Assembly (NCBI GenBank): GCA_947247005.1
Contig: OX365952.1
Coordinates: forward strand, 2,378,501-2,442,500
DNA from: Spisula solida
Lineage: Eukaryota; Mollusca; Bivalvia; Venerida; Mactridae
Length of the DNA stretch: 64,000 nt
Reading direction: 5' to 3'
Part shown: positions 44,097 through 56,452 of the stretch, piece by piece
Layout: every line of letters starts with the position of its first letter
Numbering within the stretch: position 1 is the first letter of the stretch
The notes under the pieces: generated by a model
What the model was told of the DNA's origin: nothing
The model's database searches: none
What the model saw: the letters and a program-made list of their open reading frames with translations, nothing else
Position numbers and translations under genes: made by a program

Positions 44097-44650
44097 ATGT
44101 AAGCTACATTTTCAAATAATAGTTTCTATTCCGAATACACCCCTTTTACCTGGATTATTTCATTATTAAAAGTACAGTTACGCCCGAACGATTGTGGTTT
44201 ATCTATACACAAAAATTAACATTTTCACTTCCAATTTTTAATAAAAAAATATTATTTCAATTTGGGCAATAAAATATTTTGGGTAGGGCCCTTTTTAGTC
44301 GGGTAGGTAGGGGATGGGGAAACAAACAATATTTTATTTTAGGCCTAGGAATATGAACATTCATACTGTAATGGCACAGTTCTTGTGAGTGAGTTTAAAT
44401 ATATATCAATAGTAACACAGTTTAGGTCCACGGAAAAAAGCAATTGTTATGCAGATTTCAAATATGCATGAGTTTTATAAGGTTGTAAGTAGTACTAAAT
44501 TACGTCCTTCTAATTCTAAGCCAGCGATATGTCTGGTAAATATGTTTTAAGAATGTTTGTAGGGATCTATTCGTTTTTATAATAGATCATCATCAAGACT
44601 TTGGTTGCATTGGGTGACCGTTTTTGGTCGAATATTACTTGCTATATATA

Positions 44651-45080
44651 AGTCCAGTTAGGATATTGTGACAGTGACGTTGCAGTTTATGTGTATGCAA
44701 AAAATGGCAACCATTGTCTAAACAGGTAGAGCGAAGTTTAGTATGTTATAGTCCAGTTAGGATATTGTGACAGTGACGTTGCAGTGTATGTGTACGCAAA
44801 CAATCACAACCATTGTCTAAACAGGTAGAGTTTAGTATGAGTTGAGTATGTTAGTTTAGCATTGAAATTATAGTTGTTTGTACAGTATAAGCCTTTATAA
44901 TTGTTTTTTACACCGTTATAGTGGACTCGACCGCTGCGTCACTGGATTTTTATCCTGACTGGACTATAGTTTAGCATTGGAATTATAGTTGTTTGTACAA
45001 TATAAGCCTTTATAATTGGTTTTACACCGTTTTAGTGGACTCGACCGCTGCGTCACTAGATTTTAATCCTGACTGGACTT
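44651..45080. mobile_element. MITE (AGTCCAGTTAGGATA ends), outer copy
   Basis: The left arm 44651-44748 begins AGTCCAGTTAGGATATTGTG and the right arm 44967-45080 ends ATCCTGACTGGACTT, with TA on both sides (44649-44650 and 45081-45082). It is interrupted at a TA by a complete second copy of itself (44749-44966). The left arm carries 'acagtgacgttgcag' and the right arm 'actcgaccgctgcgtcac'. Confidence 0.85.
44749..44966. mobile_element. MITE, inner copy nested inside its own family member
   Basis: TAGTCCAGTTAGGATATTGT ... TATCCTGACTGGACTA is complete, flanked by TA (44747-44748 and 44967-44968). Removing it restores 'gtatgttagtttagcatt' in the outer copy, which is exactly the sequence the inner copy has at its own equivalent position. 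Confidence 0.88.
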
Positions 45081-45082
45081 TA

Positions 45083-46360
45083 GGTTTAAACAGATGAAAC
45101 AACAGTTGCTTTTCTTTGAAGAGTAATCATTTCTCTAACAAATGATACCAAGATTGTACAGATCAGTCAACAAATGATGGATTTATGCATATAATTGTAT
45201 TCTTATACAAACAAATTCAATTTAGAGTAAAAGACTAATTGGGTAGTGTTAAGAGTATAATTTCTTGCCGGACCCTAAAATGGCCTTGAGAGCCTACTAT
45301 GGGATGAACAGGATGTGAATGTTGATTATAACAGTAACTGTTACTCCTCACTATATTATATAACAGTCACCGCGTATAAACCAAATCACTGTACAACTTA
45401 TTGGGATACTATATACAATTCAATTTGTATGACTTATGTGATTGAAACATCCGGTGATTTCCTATCACTGTACGACTTGTATTGCAAGACAACATGTACT
45501 CCTTATTGCAATAACCGTAAGTTGACTCGTTTATACACTGTGATAGTACTGGTATACTAGTATATACATTCAGGAACTGACCCAAGATAATATTTATATT
45601 ATATCTTAGGTCTGTTTGTGTATGCTGGAACAGTAGTTTAAGTATACAACCAGATGTCGGAACTAACATGCTTATATCAAAAGGCTTATCAGATTGAATT
45701 ACCAATCATTTCCCATATGCTTCAGTAATTGGTAAATCTAATGTATTAATCAGGGACTAGCCACTTGTCTGATCAACTTTCCTCTTATGCTATAAAACAA
45801 AATACCCTTTGTTTAATATAACTAACTTCAAGCCAAACTTTTTTAAAAGATAGTTGCACTGTGCAGCATATTACTGCATTTTCCTGTACATGCAATTTAA
45901 GATGGCTTTCAGACCGCTGTAATTAAGTAATACATATATACATGTACATGTTTGTTTGTTTGTTTACTAGTATTCAGGTTTAACGCTGTTTCTCAACACT
46001 CATCAGGGGTGTCGAAATTCTCAAATTTTTACGTTGGATTGAAAAATCTACTTGCCCGAAAACTAAATCTACTTGCCCAGGAAAACTCAAAACAGCAACA
46101 AATTCATTATTTATCATTTGAAGGATTAGGGTACTTAGGTTTTATTCCATGTTTGTTATTTAAATGATTTTTGGTCAGTAATTTAGGGTTGTTTTTGTTA
46201 AGGTAAAATACGGCACTTTACATTATTTTCTTGTGATAATTTTGCACTTGCCTGTGGGCAAACTGGATGGAAAAATCTGCTTGCCCACGGGCAAAAAAGC
46301 CCAAGTCGGGCAAGTCAGACATACGAATTCCACACCCCTGCTCATGCAGCGGCCGATTCA
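45083..46360. other. Intergenic stretch, no gene recognised
   Basis: AT-rich. Local features are 'caaatcactgtacaactta'-type short repeats near 45310-45480 and two copies of 'aaatctacttgccc' at 46047-46080. No splice-supported exon was seen. Confidence 0.4.
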
Positions 46361-46361
46361 T

Positions 46362-46480
46362 GTTACCAGTTTTCCTGGACTGTATCCTGACAAGTACTAA
46401 GTTTAATAACCCTCCACAAGGAACCAGCAACTACTCCACATGTGGAGGAAAACTTTTCATAGAAGGGTATGATGTGACGC
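46362..46480. repeat. SINE-family fragment
   Basis: 'ccagttttcctggactgtat' then 'cctgacaagtactaa' and 'cacatgtggaggaaaac' match 26455-26570, with an inverted copy at about 33580-33665. Confidence 0.65.
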
Positions 46481-47600
46481 GACCGGTAATATACATGATG
46501 TACCACATGAAATGAACTTTAAACTCTTTATTGTTTGTGGTTGGTAAATGTGTTGATTTCGTGGTCTTTATACCCCACAATTATACTACTTTAAGTACTT
46601 GTAAGTTAAACTTCCAAATACAGATCAAATATGCTTCCAATTTCTTATTTTATAATCCACTTATTTACAACTCTGCAAAAATTGCATTTTACCAAAATCA
46701 TTAATTATGACCATTTTACTGTAATTAATGCATACATGTTCGTCAATTACAGATCTGCATTTTAATGACCTCAAACCTTACTTGATATAAGTGAACACTA
46801 TAATTACATGAAGGTACAAAATTAATTGTAATGGAGATTGAATTAATCTGTCATCAATAGAAATTTGAAATACTAGGTTACTGTTATTTAAATTCTAAAT
46901 TGTGTTTAAGGTACTTTTTATTATTATCAATTTTATACAAACTTGGAGCATTACTATAGGGTCATTTTCTCTTGAAACAATGGGTATTTTGCCCATAAAA
47001 TGGTAAAAATTAGTTAATAGTATCAAAATGACCCTTCAGATTCAGAAGTGGAATTCCTGTACTGAATGGGCTTTTCATTGAGATAAATTACATTTGTTTG
47101 CTTTATTAGCTTAAATGCGCCTTTCTACATTTTCCAAATTAACTATCCATCTCGGAATTCAGAATAGCAAGTAAAATCTTCTAGGTTGTATCTCATCATT
47201 TATTGAATCGGCAGAAAAAATAGTTAATATGATTTTAAAAACTTTATCTAATTGATTGTTATTTAAATGCAGGCTGCACTTTGCATTAATATTAATTGGT
47301 CTATTTATTTGCATTTACAATAAAAATGCTCCAGAATATATAACATCAAAGGTAAACTGTCTATCGTATAACTCGTAATTAATGCACCATGGGACGATAA
47401 CATTTTGAAAAGGGGGCATAGATTACTTAGAACTGAAATTTCCTAATATTCAGGGGTCAGGGGAACTAAACATTTGCCAATTTCATGATTATATAATGTG
47501 ACTTTAAAAACAGTTCGAATAATGTAGTAGTTTAATGTCAATAATTGTTTCATAATTATGGCTTGTTTATTGTATTCCTCCTATCTGTGATGGGGGGGAT
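46481..47600. other. Intergenic stretch with a partial dispersed repeat
   Basis: Positions 46960-47060 match part of the 36710-36900 repeat ('gggtcattttctct', 'agtatcaaaatgacccttca'). Otherwise AT-rich with no recognisable gene. Confidence 0.4.
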
Positions 47601-47601
47601 A

Positions 47602-48464
47602 CAGTAGAACTTCGATGCCTCGAACAGTACTTGCCTCGAACACCCTAGATGCCTCGAACTAGTGCTTCGGTCCCGGCAAAATCCCTTCTTTATTCATATG
47701 GTTAAACAGTACACTCGAACACTCGAACTGATTGGACGGTCCCTTGCTATGATTTACTCGTAGATGAGTCGAACAATACAAGTTGTCGCACCTTTCATTG
47801 ACTGTTGAAATCCATTGTTCGACGCGGGTAGTCGGCAACAAGTTGTGATAATAACTGTACCAAACAATTGTTTGTGTTCGACTGCATTGTATTAACAAGT
47901 TTTTAAACACTTAAACATCCATTAAAAAGTTAATGAAGGCCGTCCAGGAAATTGTAACTTATTTATTTTTCGCCAATACAATGTAAACTTCAGAAACAAT
48001 AAATCGGAATAAAATAATCATTTTTCGACGTTTGTCAAAAGAATCTGTTACATTTCCATTTATCTATTTGTTGTCAAACTTGACACAGGACACGAGGATA
48101 TTCTGTGGCTCGCAGCTTTATAGTTGGTATATAAATAATTTTGCTATTTAACGAGAAACCTAACACATACATGCATGTGAACACTCGAATACCTTGTATG
48201 AGATAACTCAGATTTCCTGTCAATTTTGTCAAACTATATTGTTTCGTTATTGTTATGCATAATATTACAAAATAGATAGACCTATATGAGTTATACACAT
48301 AAACTATGCAATATACACACGCGATTTGTACGTGTACATGTACCGACATCAGTTCGAACTTATACCCGTACATATTCTTGAATACCATAGATGTCTTGAA
48401 CAGGTAGATGGCTCGAACTATTTCGCAGAGTCTGAAGGTAGTTTGAGGCATCGAAGTTCTACTG
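47602..48464. mobile_element. 863-bp pogo-like element (CAGTAGAACTTCGATGCCTC ends)
   Basis: The left end CAGTAGAACTTCGATGCCTC and right end GAGGCATCGAAGTTCTACTG are perfect inverses, with TA at 47600-47601 and 48465-48466. 'tcgaac' copies cluster inside both ends. No transposase frame is present, so it is non-autonomous. Confidence 0.88.
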
Positions 48465-48489
48465 TATATTGCTTTGCACATGCCAGTCT

Positions 48490-48700
48490 GCCTGTCGGTC
48501 AGTAGACCAATTGGTTTTCGTTCAATAACTTAAGAACGCTTTGCCCTAGGATCTTCAAACTTTACATGGAGGTTGTTTATCAACAGTAGATGACCCCTAA
48601 TTATTTTGAAGGTCAGTAGGTCAAAGGTCACTGTGACCTTTACCATTTCTGAATATTGAGCTGCCATGGGGGCATACATGTTTTACAAACATCTCTTGTT
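48490..48700. repeat. Dispersed repeat family B, copy 1
   Basis: 'aggatcttcaaactttacat', 'ggtcagtaggtcaaaggtca' and 'tgggggcatacatgttttac' then 'aaacatctcttgtt' recur at 50880-51045. The start 'gtctgcctgtcggtcagtag' is the left end of this copy. Confidence 0.75.
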
Positions 48701-50384
48701 GATAACCAGTTTAATAAGCTACTGCATTTAAATTTGGATTACCTAAAATTGAACGATTAAAGTCTAATTTTATATGGAGGATGGTGTTTATTAGGGAAGG
48801 CGCGTTTATTAGAAAGTATACGGTAAGTTTAATTTTCTTAAGAAAAACCATCTGTGCTTTCAATCAAAGACACATGCCCACCTGTTGTACTGAGTGCACT
48901 GGTATTATGTTTACCAAACATCACTTATATCTAGAATACTTGATGATGGCTGGAAAATATCCTAGATTCGGAAATGGGATTATAATGCTACAGCTTCCTG
49001 CCATTTTGTTAGTGATCATGCATTAAGCCAATTACTCATACATGGCATGACGTGTTGGCATCGTATGATGTGGTGTGCATGGTATGATGCAATGTTTATA
49101 ACCTAGGTGCATGTACATTGCTTCCCCCAGAATATACTGTTGCACCGTTACATGTACATGAATGTAAGTGTTATCATTTTTGCGCTTGTTTTTGTCGGTT
49201 ATTTTTATACCTGGCATCTATGCCTCCCAAAAATTGTGAATTGAAGTACCAGGGTATATTTGCAAGTGAACAGTGCTAAGTTTACCCTGCTTTTGTTATA
49301 ATTTACGTCCATAATAAATCATATCAGAAAAAAGGGCTTGTATGTATTCTGCTTACTGCGTAAATTACGAAACAGAGCAATAAAGCACCATTCATGGCTA
49401 ATGAAACCTGATTCAGACACATATCAAAGCTGAAGGTAAATCATTAAAACTAGTAATTTGTTATAATACAAGCATACCTCCCCATTCCGAACACTTCAGC
49501 ATGTCTGTGGAAGTAGGCAAAAAATGTAGTATTGTTTGTTTCGCCTTCCCTTCCTGCCCGAGCAAAAAGTCCCCTTCACAAACTATTTTTTGACCCTCTG
49601 AAATTTTTTATTTTATTTCATAAAAAAAGTGGACAATAAAAATATATATTTTTCAAAAAACATTTTGATCTACCTACCTATCCAAGGCTAATTTGCAAGG
49701 GTTGGGAAGGGGAAACAAACAATTTTGGCCCTATGATAAAATAAATAACCAGCAGTGGCTGCATGTTGAGAGGCAGGATATGTTTCCGCTCAATAAATCT
49801 TGTTTACACTGATGGGGTGGCAGGATATTTTGTTTCCGCACCATAATCTTGTAGATGTTTATTTACCATTAATTTGCTTTGTTCCCCATCGAAATATCAT
49901 TATACCCACATATCGTGAAACAATAGCTAGTTCTGTATTCTTTAGTAATGGCTGATCATGAGGTGGTCATAAATTTATGTATTCATGTAATAGTTATGAA
50001 ATGAAATTTGATTTCATTACAATTGTAATCAAGCGCTATGGCGATACTCAGTCGCAATAGTCCGTATATTAAATGAACAACCCTCATAACTATATGATAC
50101 TGCATGTACATTGTATATTGTACACATTAAAGTATAGTGAGTGGTTGTCGTATAAGAAGTTCCTTGTTTTTTAAACACTTCCCTGTTATTAGTCAACACT
50201 TTTGACCTGTCGCTTATTAATCTCCGTGTGTTTTCGTTTGATGAGTTAAAATAACAACTCTGATTGGACAACGGATAAGCATGGATATTCATGGGTGACA
50301 AGTTAATAGTGACAGGTAATAGTAATAAAACTATCCAAGCTTTATTATGAATTAATACATGTACTATTATAGTTACAGTACACA
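48701..50384. other. Intergenic stretch with one MITE-like element
   Basis: Positions 49531-49722 carry inverted ends ATTGTTTGTTTCGCCTTCCC and GGAAGGGGAAACAAACAAT, related to 43174-44341. The rest shows no gene. Confidence 0.5.
49531..49722. mobile_element. MITE of the CCCCTTCCC/GGGAAGGGG type
   Basis: The inverted ends are about 19 bp with one mismatch and indel. The interior has 'ctacctacctatcc', matching the 'gggtaggtaggg' of the related element at 43174-44341. Confidence 0.6.
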
Positions 50385-50560
50385 GAATATGACTTCATTC
50401 TCAACATTCTATAAGCATAATTTTACAGCTGATATCCTGTCTATATATTGCAGGATAATAGCTCCTGGAAATTGATACATTTGTATATTCAATGCAAGAA
50501 ACTTGTAATATACTATGCATAAAGGTTAGGATCATGTTATCATCTCCATACTATCATAAC
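50385..50560 (+). repeat. Dispersed repeat family A, partial copy
   Basis: 'ctataagcataattttacag' then 'ctgatat' and 'attcaatgcaagaaac', with 'aaaggttaggatcatg', match the 37985-38260 copy. Confidence 0.6.
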
Positions 50561-50879
50561 CTTGATTGTGGAGTATAAAACTCCAGGCTCTCTCATACAT
50601 GCATATGCTTTTGCTCAGTTTTTATTGATCATAAAAACACATGTTTGCTTTATAGATTGACCTTTAACCTGATTAGTTTCCCCATGGTGAACATCTTAAT
50701 GCTAAATTCAAAACAGATCTAACTTCACTGAAGTAAATGTGGAAATACTAGGCAGACACTGTAGGTGTACCTGAAACCAAAATAGTAAAATTGCTTGCAA
50801 ACATTGTCAGAAACATTAACCACACTGAAACATGCTTCAACAGTCACAAATATTTGAGAGCATAGTCTGTACTTGTAAA

Positions 50880-51045
50880 GCTTTTCCCTAGGATCTTCAA
50901 ACTTTACATGGAGGTTGGCAAGCAACTGTAGATGACCTCTATTGATTTTGAGATCAGTAGGTCAAAGGTCAAGGTGGCTGTGACCTTTATCATCTCTGAC
51001 CATAGGGCTGCAATGGGGGCATACATGTTTTACAAACATCTATTG
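50880..51045. repeat. Dispersed repeat family B, copy 2
   Basis: Matches 48540-48700 through 'aggatcttcaaactttacat' and 'tgggggcatacatgttttac'. The copies differ at many scattered positions. Confidence 0.75.
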
Positions 51046-52434
51046 TTACATTTCATATTTAAGAGAAACAAGAAATATCTTTAAAAAAGATATACAGCGT
51101 TGAGTTTAATGACAGTCTGCGATTGTTACATGTATTGTTAAAATTCAATTAATTTACAATTAAGTTGACTGCACACCTAATGTACGAAAATAAAGAATGG
51201 TCCATGACATTAAATTTTGTGCATTTTTCTCTAGAAACATGCATTTCAACGTTGTTGTATTCTTCTCATTAAAAACTAAAGTGCACACCCTAAGTTTATT
51301 GGAATAATAAAACATTATGTTTTCTGTTGGTTTTTGAAGTACATGATCTATTGATGTCAAGAAGTTTAATGAAAGCTTATTAGATTCAGCTTATTAGATT
51401 CTATTAGGATAAAACATGGTCACAGATATTGCTCATTATGAATGGTGTTTTACAATATACAAACTAATGTTAATTTTATATTCAGTAAAACGAAAAAGCA
51501 TTCCAGTAGTAGCATCCACTTCAGTGGAGGCGACGATCAGAGTATTCATATGACCAAAATGTTTTGCATTTTATTTTGTGTTTAGAAGTTTAAAACCAAT
51601 TCGAAACGCTTGGCCGACCTTCAGATAACCAAGGAGTATCCACACTATTTATTGAACAGGTCATGAGATAACCTGTACTAGCAGAATGTACTGATGATGG
51701 GGATAGCTTCTGACTGGATTAGCAAGAGGTCACATAAGGTTCAACACTGTAATTGATAGCCACCCTTGAGGCGGCTATCTTATGGAATACCAACCAAATT
51801 TCTCCCCTGGACGTGAAAGGACAAGTTACTGATAGTTATTAAAATGAATAAATTTGTTTGCGTGGATATTGAAGCTATTAATTGATACCTGTACAAACAC
51901 ATTTAAATTCTCATTGATCCCACCATAAATGACATTTTTTGGATGGATAATGTTCGTAATTAAAATAAAAATGTTTCCGTATTAATAATTTAATTGCTGA
52001 TCCCTTTTTGCGTAGACTAGCTAAGGTGTCTATTTTTTTCTACTACTGAACTGATCGCTAATTTTATCGATAGTTGTATTCGTTTACCAATGATGCTGAT
52101 GTTTTCGCATGAAAACAATAATATAGAGTTTCATATAAATTTTCTTTTTTTATCAATTATAGATAATGAAAAGAAAAGAAATTGCTGAAATTTAAACATT
52201 AATTTGATAAAAAAAATGTTGAGTCGCCGGAATTAGTCTATTCATAAATTCTGTACTATAAGTAGACTTGTTTAAAACGCGGTAAAACTACCGAATCTGC
52301 GGTCACAGAATGGGTAGTCTGGTATTGTCTTGTACACCGCAGAAATAAAGTTATGGTATAGCAGACAGGCGAGTTAAGTACTATAAGTTTAGCACAAGAG
52401 AAAAATGCAATAATTTAAAATCGGGCATAACCTT
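51046..52434. other. Intergenic stretch, no gene recognised
   Basis: AT-rich with no splice-supported exon, no inverted ends and no tandem array seen. Confidence 0.4.
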
Positions 52435-52446
52435 TTGTGAAAAGAA

Positions 52447-52533
52447 TACAATAATCTATGGAATCAAAAGTTTGCATTTGATTAAAAAAAATACAATAAT
52501 CTATGGAATCAAAAGTTTGCATTTGATTCATCC
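52447..52533. repeat. Tandem duplication, ~47-bp unit x 2, with poly-C tail
   Basis: 'aatacaataatctatggaat' then 'caaaagtttgcatttgatt' occurs twice head to tail and is followed by a run of about 13 C. Confidence 0.85.
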
Positions 52534-53280
52534 CCCCCCCCCCCCGAGATATTTATAAACATTTCATTGGTTGTTAAAGAAGGTCAAAATCCAAGCTAGA
52601 CAGCTAACGCTGAACAAAGGCCAGAAATGAGACAAGCTGCTACTTCAGAGTTATGGTACAACATGTAGTTATTTATGCACCCTAAATGTCTGAAATTCAA
52701 AATTAGCTACAAATTAGCCATTTTGGACCGTGGAAACATCCATTTATGCAGTAATTTATCATCTGGCCTTCAGGAACAAAAAATTTCTTTGAGTCCAACC
52801 CAATTTACGATACTAAATGTGTTTTGCAGAGATAAGATATCTGGGTGGCTTGATACTGGACCTTTTGTCGAACATGTTTGTTCTTTATCAACCACATGAT
52901 CTTCTCTGTTATATTTGTTCTGTTTATTCTTTACAATGTTTACTTTTAAACTGGGTGGTTATATGTTATATGTAGGTGTATTTCTAGGGTATACATGTTT
53001 ATCTACTTTAACCATAGAGTTTGTACAGTTAATCCCCCCCACTACCCAAGTTGGAAATTTACCTATACTTTATCAAGGCGCTTAATAGAAGGGTGTGTTA
53101 CATAATGCTTCCAGGGACCTATAATGTCCCCAAATTATGAGAACTATAAGCTGAGGAATTATGAGAACTATAAGCTGAGGAAATTTTGGTATAAAATAAT
53201 AAATACAGAACAGTCTATAAGTTTGAACCACTGCATCTTTTCTAGGACTGTATAAAGCTTATTTGGCAAGTTTTGGTACT

Positions 53281-53530
53281 GCAGTATAGCACGGAGAATT
53301 TGACATGATCCTGACCTTTATGCATGAATATATTACAGGGTTTTTGCGTTGGATATATAAATTTTCTTGAGCAAATCATGCAAAATCGGTCCTTTAGATA
53401 TGTGTTGGTATTACACCTTGAGGGTCTTCGTGATACTCCCCACTTATGAAAACACACAACTGGAATTATAAATATAGACAATATATCAGCTGTGAAATTA
53501 TGCTAATAGAAGTTCGAGAGTCGTGTCAAA
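53281..53530 (-). repeat. Dispersed repeat family A, inverted copy
   Basis: 'gagaatttgacatgatcctg', 'cttcgtgatactccccactt', 'tataaatatagacaatatat' and 'cagctgtgaaattatgct' mirror 37985-38260. Just upstream, 'aattatgagaactataagctgagg' is duplicated at 53135-53181. Confidence 0.75.
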
Positions 53531-54793
53531 ATCTCTGGACTATAGCTGAGTTAAATGTACTAGTTCATGTATATTCATATATGCACACCTACTTTCACTG
53601 CTGCTGCCTCTTTATAGAAATATTGTGGGAAGATTCTGTATCAAAAAATATATCTTCATCAAAGACCTAGTGTGAGTTTGCTCTTAATTAATTCCAACCT
53701 TCAAAATTTATGAAATACTGTAACATATGTACTGTTTGTGCAGCATTAATTTTCATTGATTCTTGCAGACTCAACCACAAAGTACAGAATGATGTATTTT
53801 CCTGCACCGCCTTAAAATTGTATTTTAACAAAAATAACAAAGTTGGTAAAAACAAGTTAAATCTGCAGCCTACGAATATCTATGTTTTTACAGTATGCAA
53901 TCTATAGGTTGATTATTTGGCCTAACACTTCATATTTTCCCAGCTGCTTGATCAATGATTTGGTTTAAGGCTAAAATAAAATTACTTGTGATTCACTTAC
54001 CCTGTAGATATAATAATAATAATGATAATACATTTGTAACAACTTAATGTTCTGTGAAGGACATAATTGGCCAACCAATTTTCATTATGGTGAGACCTAC
54101 AATTTTGTAACGTTTTTTTTAAAAAAATGTTGTTTTTGTTACTGATAAATTGCTATTATAATTTGATTTAAGTATACTTGAAATTAGGAAATAAGCCAAT
54201 ATTGTACTAAAAAATAGTTATATTCTAAATGTCAAACATATAAATTGTCTAAAAAAATTACATTGCTGAATTTCCAGATAAAACTTAAAAATAATGATTA
54301 AGATATTTTCCAAGCGACCTCCTCACTATTGAGAACCACATATATATTTTACATGTATTTATCTATATTTGGCCTACCGGTAAATGTTGTTGTTCCCACA
54401 ATGAACATGGTGAATGAAAGGATATAGCTTTCAAAGGATGATATCAAAATACCAACAGTTGGTTAGACATTACCAGAAGATGTTGTGGGTTAGTTAGTGT
54501 ACATATGGTATGAACATCATCCCAGTCTACTTATAGACTAAGTAGATCACCAAGAAACTGATGAGTTTTCAGGCTGGATTATTTGTGTTGGATTTTGAGA
54601 TTTGGCTGGATTATTTGAGTCGGATTTTGAGATTATTTATTTATATAGAACTTTTGTAAGTATAATATTTTGACTAACGTTTCTTTCTGTCAGTATTTAG
54701 ACATGTTTTGTGGATTCTGTGTCATTCTTTACATACAATATGTTTGAGAAAATTTTCAAAAAAAACCTATCTAAAATGTAAAACAAAATATGA
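53531..54793. other. Intergenic stretch, no gene recognised
   Basis: AT-rich. A short 'ggctggattatttg' duplication is at 54571-54615. No coding exon or transposon ends were seen. Confidence 0.4.
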
Positions 54794-54946
54794 GACACAC
54801 CCTGTGCATTTAGACACACCCTGTGCATTTAGACACACCCTGTGCAATTTAGACACACCCTGTGCATTTAGACACACCCTGTGCATTTAGACACACCCTG
54901 TGCATTTAGACACACCCTGTGCATTTAGACACACCCTGTGCATTTA
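54794..54946. repeat. Minisatellite, 19-bp unit, 8 copies
   Basis: GACACACCCTGTGCATTTA is repeated eight times head to tail, with one single-base insertion in the third unit. Confidence 0.95.
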
Positions 54947-55261
54947 ACCTTGATTCATGCTACAAATGAAACATGCTGTGTTGTCTCCATGCTGATGTGG
55001 AGTTTCATTACTTGGGAATAGTTATTTGAATTAATTGTTAATTAAAATGTTAGAATATTATATTTTAATTGTGCACATAATTGTTGTAACATTGTTATAA
55101 CTGTTGAAATGGGACATTTATTGCTGTATAACTGCAGTTTATATGCAATTTAATGAATCCTCCTACCAGTTCATGTAATAATAAAAATGAATCATGCACA
55201 TGTGCCAAGTGCATTAAAGTGAACATCTAGCCTTAAATTTAGTGTAAATTATATTTAATGC

Positions 55262-55505
55262 ACAGAGAATTTGACCTGATCCTGATCTTTATGCATGAAT
55301 ATATTACACGGTTCTGGCGTTGACTATTGGTCAAATTGTGCAATATTGGTCCTTTAGATTTTTGTTGGTATTGCACCTCGAGTGTTTTCGTGATACTTCC
55401 CGCTTATTAAACATACGACCGGGATTATAAATATAGACAAGATATCAGCTGTTAAATTATGCTTATTGAAGGTCAAGAGTCGTGTCAAATTCTCTGGACT
55501 ATAGT
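55262..55505 (-). repeat. Dispersed repeat family A, inverted copy 2
   Basis: 'gagaatttgacctgatcctg', 'tcgtgatacttcccgctt', 'aaatatagacaagatatcag' and 'aggtcaagagtcgtgtcaaa' parallel the copy at 53281-53530. Confidence 0.75.
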
Positions 55506-55599
55506 TGATTTGTTAAACATATTATAATTTATATAAGACAACTTGTGTGCTTGAATTTTGAAAAAAAAAAAAAATCACTCCAACTCCCTTCTAGAAAAT

Positions 55600-56260
55600 A
55601 CGTAGTCACTCGAGGTCACACTTTTGGCCTAATTTTCATGAAACCTGGTTGAGGAAAATCAAATATTGACGAAATCTAGGTCAAGTTTGATATTGTGTCA
55701 TATAAGGGGCAATAAAATAGGTCATAAGGTCAAATTATAAATAAACTTTTTATGGACTCACAGTTTTTGGTATACTCTTTAGCACACTTAGTCAATGGTC
55801 ACCATGATCATCTCAACAAAATGTAGGTCAAGTTTGATATTATGTCATCTCAGATCAAAGACTATAATATTATAGGTCATTGGGTCAAATCATAGATAAA
55901 CCTTGTGTACTGGATGCTATAGATGCTGTGTTTTTGACTGGATCTTGTGAAAGTGAGTGAGAATGTTTGTTGGAATGGAAACTAAGTTGAGTTGAAATAA
56001 TCGTATAGGGTCAATATTAAACTAGGTCACTAGGTCAAACCTTAGAAAGACTTGTATTTAGATGCTGTATTTTTGACTGGATCATCCTGCAAGTCGGTCA
56101 GTGTGTCTATGATCATCTATCGATGAAATCTAGGTCAGGTTTGAATATGGATCATTTGGGGTCAAAAGCTAGGTCACTAGACGCTGCATTATCATTTGGT
56201 TTTCATTAACTTCTGAAATTGAACTTTCACAACTATGACAGGTGATCAACGAAGGGCCCT
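55600..56260 (-). repeat. Reverse-oriented relative of the 145-bp array
   Basis: 'tagtcactcgaggtcacact', 'gaaatctaggtcaagtttga' and 'gatcatctcaacaaaatg' repeat with a period near 150-200 bp. Read in reverse they give the 'tgacctagattttgttgag' blocks of 40091-41125. It ends 'gaagggcccttgttataatt'. Confidence 0.7.
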
Positions 56261-56307
56261 TGTTATAATTTTAGACAAAAATTTGGATCAAAAGCTAGTA
56301 AATTTAG

Positions 56308-56452
56308 GGGTTCCATTTGACTTTGACTCTTGAAATTTCCAAAAAGCCACATTTTGACCCTCAAGATTTTGGTTTGAAGAGTCATTTTCTCTTAACATGA
56401 TGGGTATGTGCATGGGGTATGTGCATGGGGTATGTGCATGGGGTATGTGCAT
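56308..56452. repeat. Dispersed repeat plus a 13-bp microsatellite-like run
   Basis: Positions 56308-56400 match the 36710-36900 family. They are followed by four copies of CATGGGGTATGTG (about 56398-56450). Confidence 0.75.

Larger units (their letters stand above)
43174..44341. mobile_element. Inner inverted-end element (CCCCATCCCC type)
   Basis: TTAAAATATTCTTTTCCCCA then TCCCC on the left is mirrored by GGGGATGGGGAAACAAACAA then TATTTTATTTTA on the right, and both sides also carry 'gggtaggtaggg' (43216 and 44300). A smaller relative is at 49531-49722. Confidence 0.6.
42925..44530. mobile_element. 1.6-kb inverted-repeat composite element
   Basis: Positions 42925-42957 (atatcgctggctta-agaattagaagg-cgtaa) and 44500-44530 are inverted copies of about 31 bp with one substitution and a 3-bp indel. 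Between them lies a second inverted-end element (43174-44341) that contains two tRNA-like SINE heads facing each other. No protein-coding frame was found. Confidence 0.65.

Noticed and set aside
46267..46515. 82-codon plus-strand frame (MEKSACPRAKK...)
   Set aside because: It runs through the SINE-family tail also found at 26455 and 33580, so it is repeat sequence and not a conserved protein.
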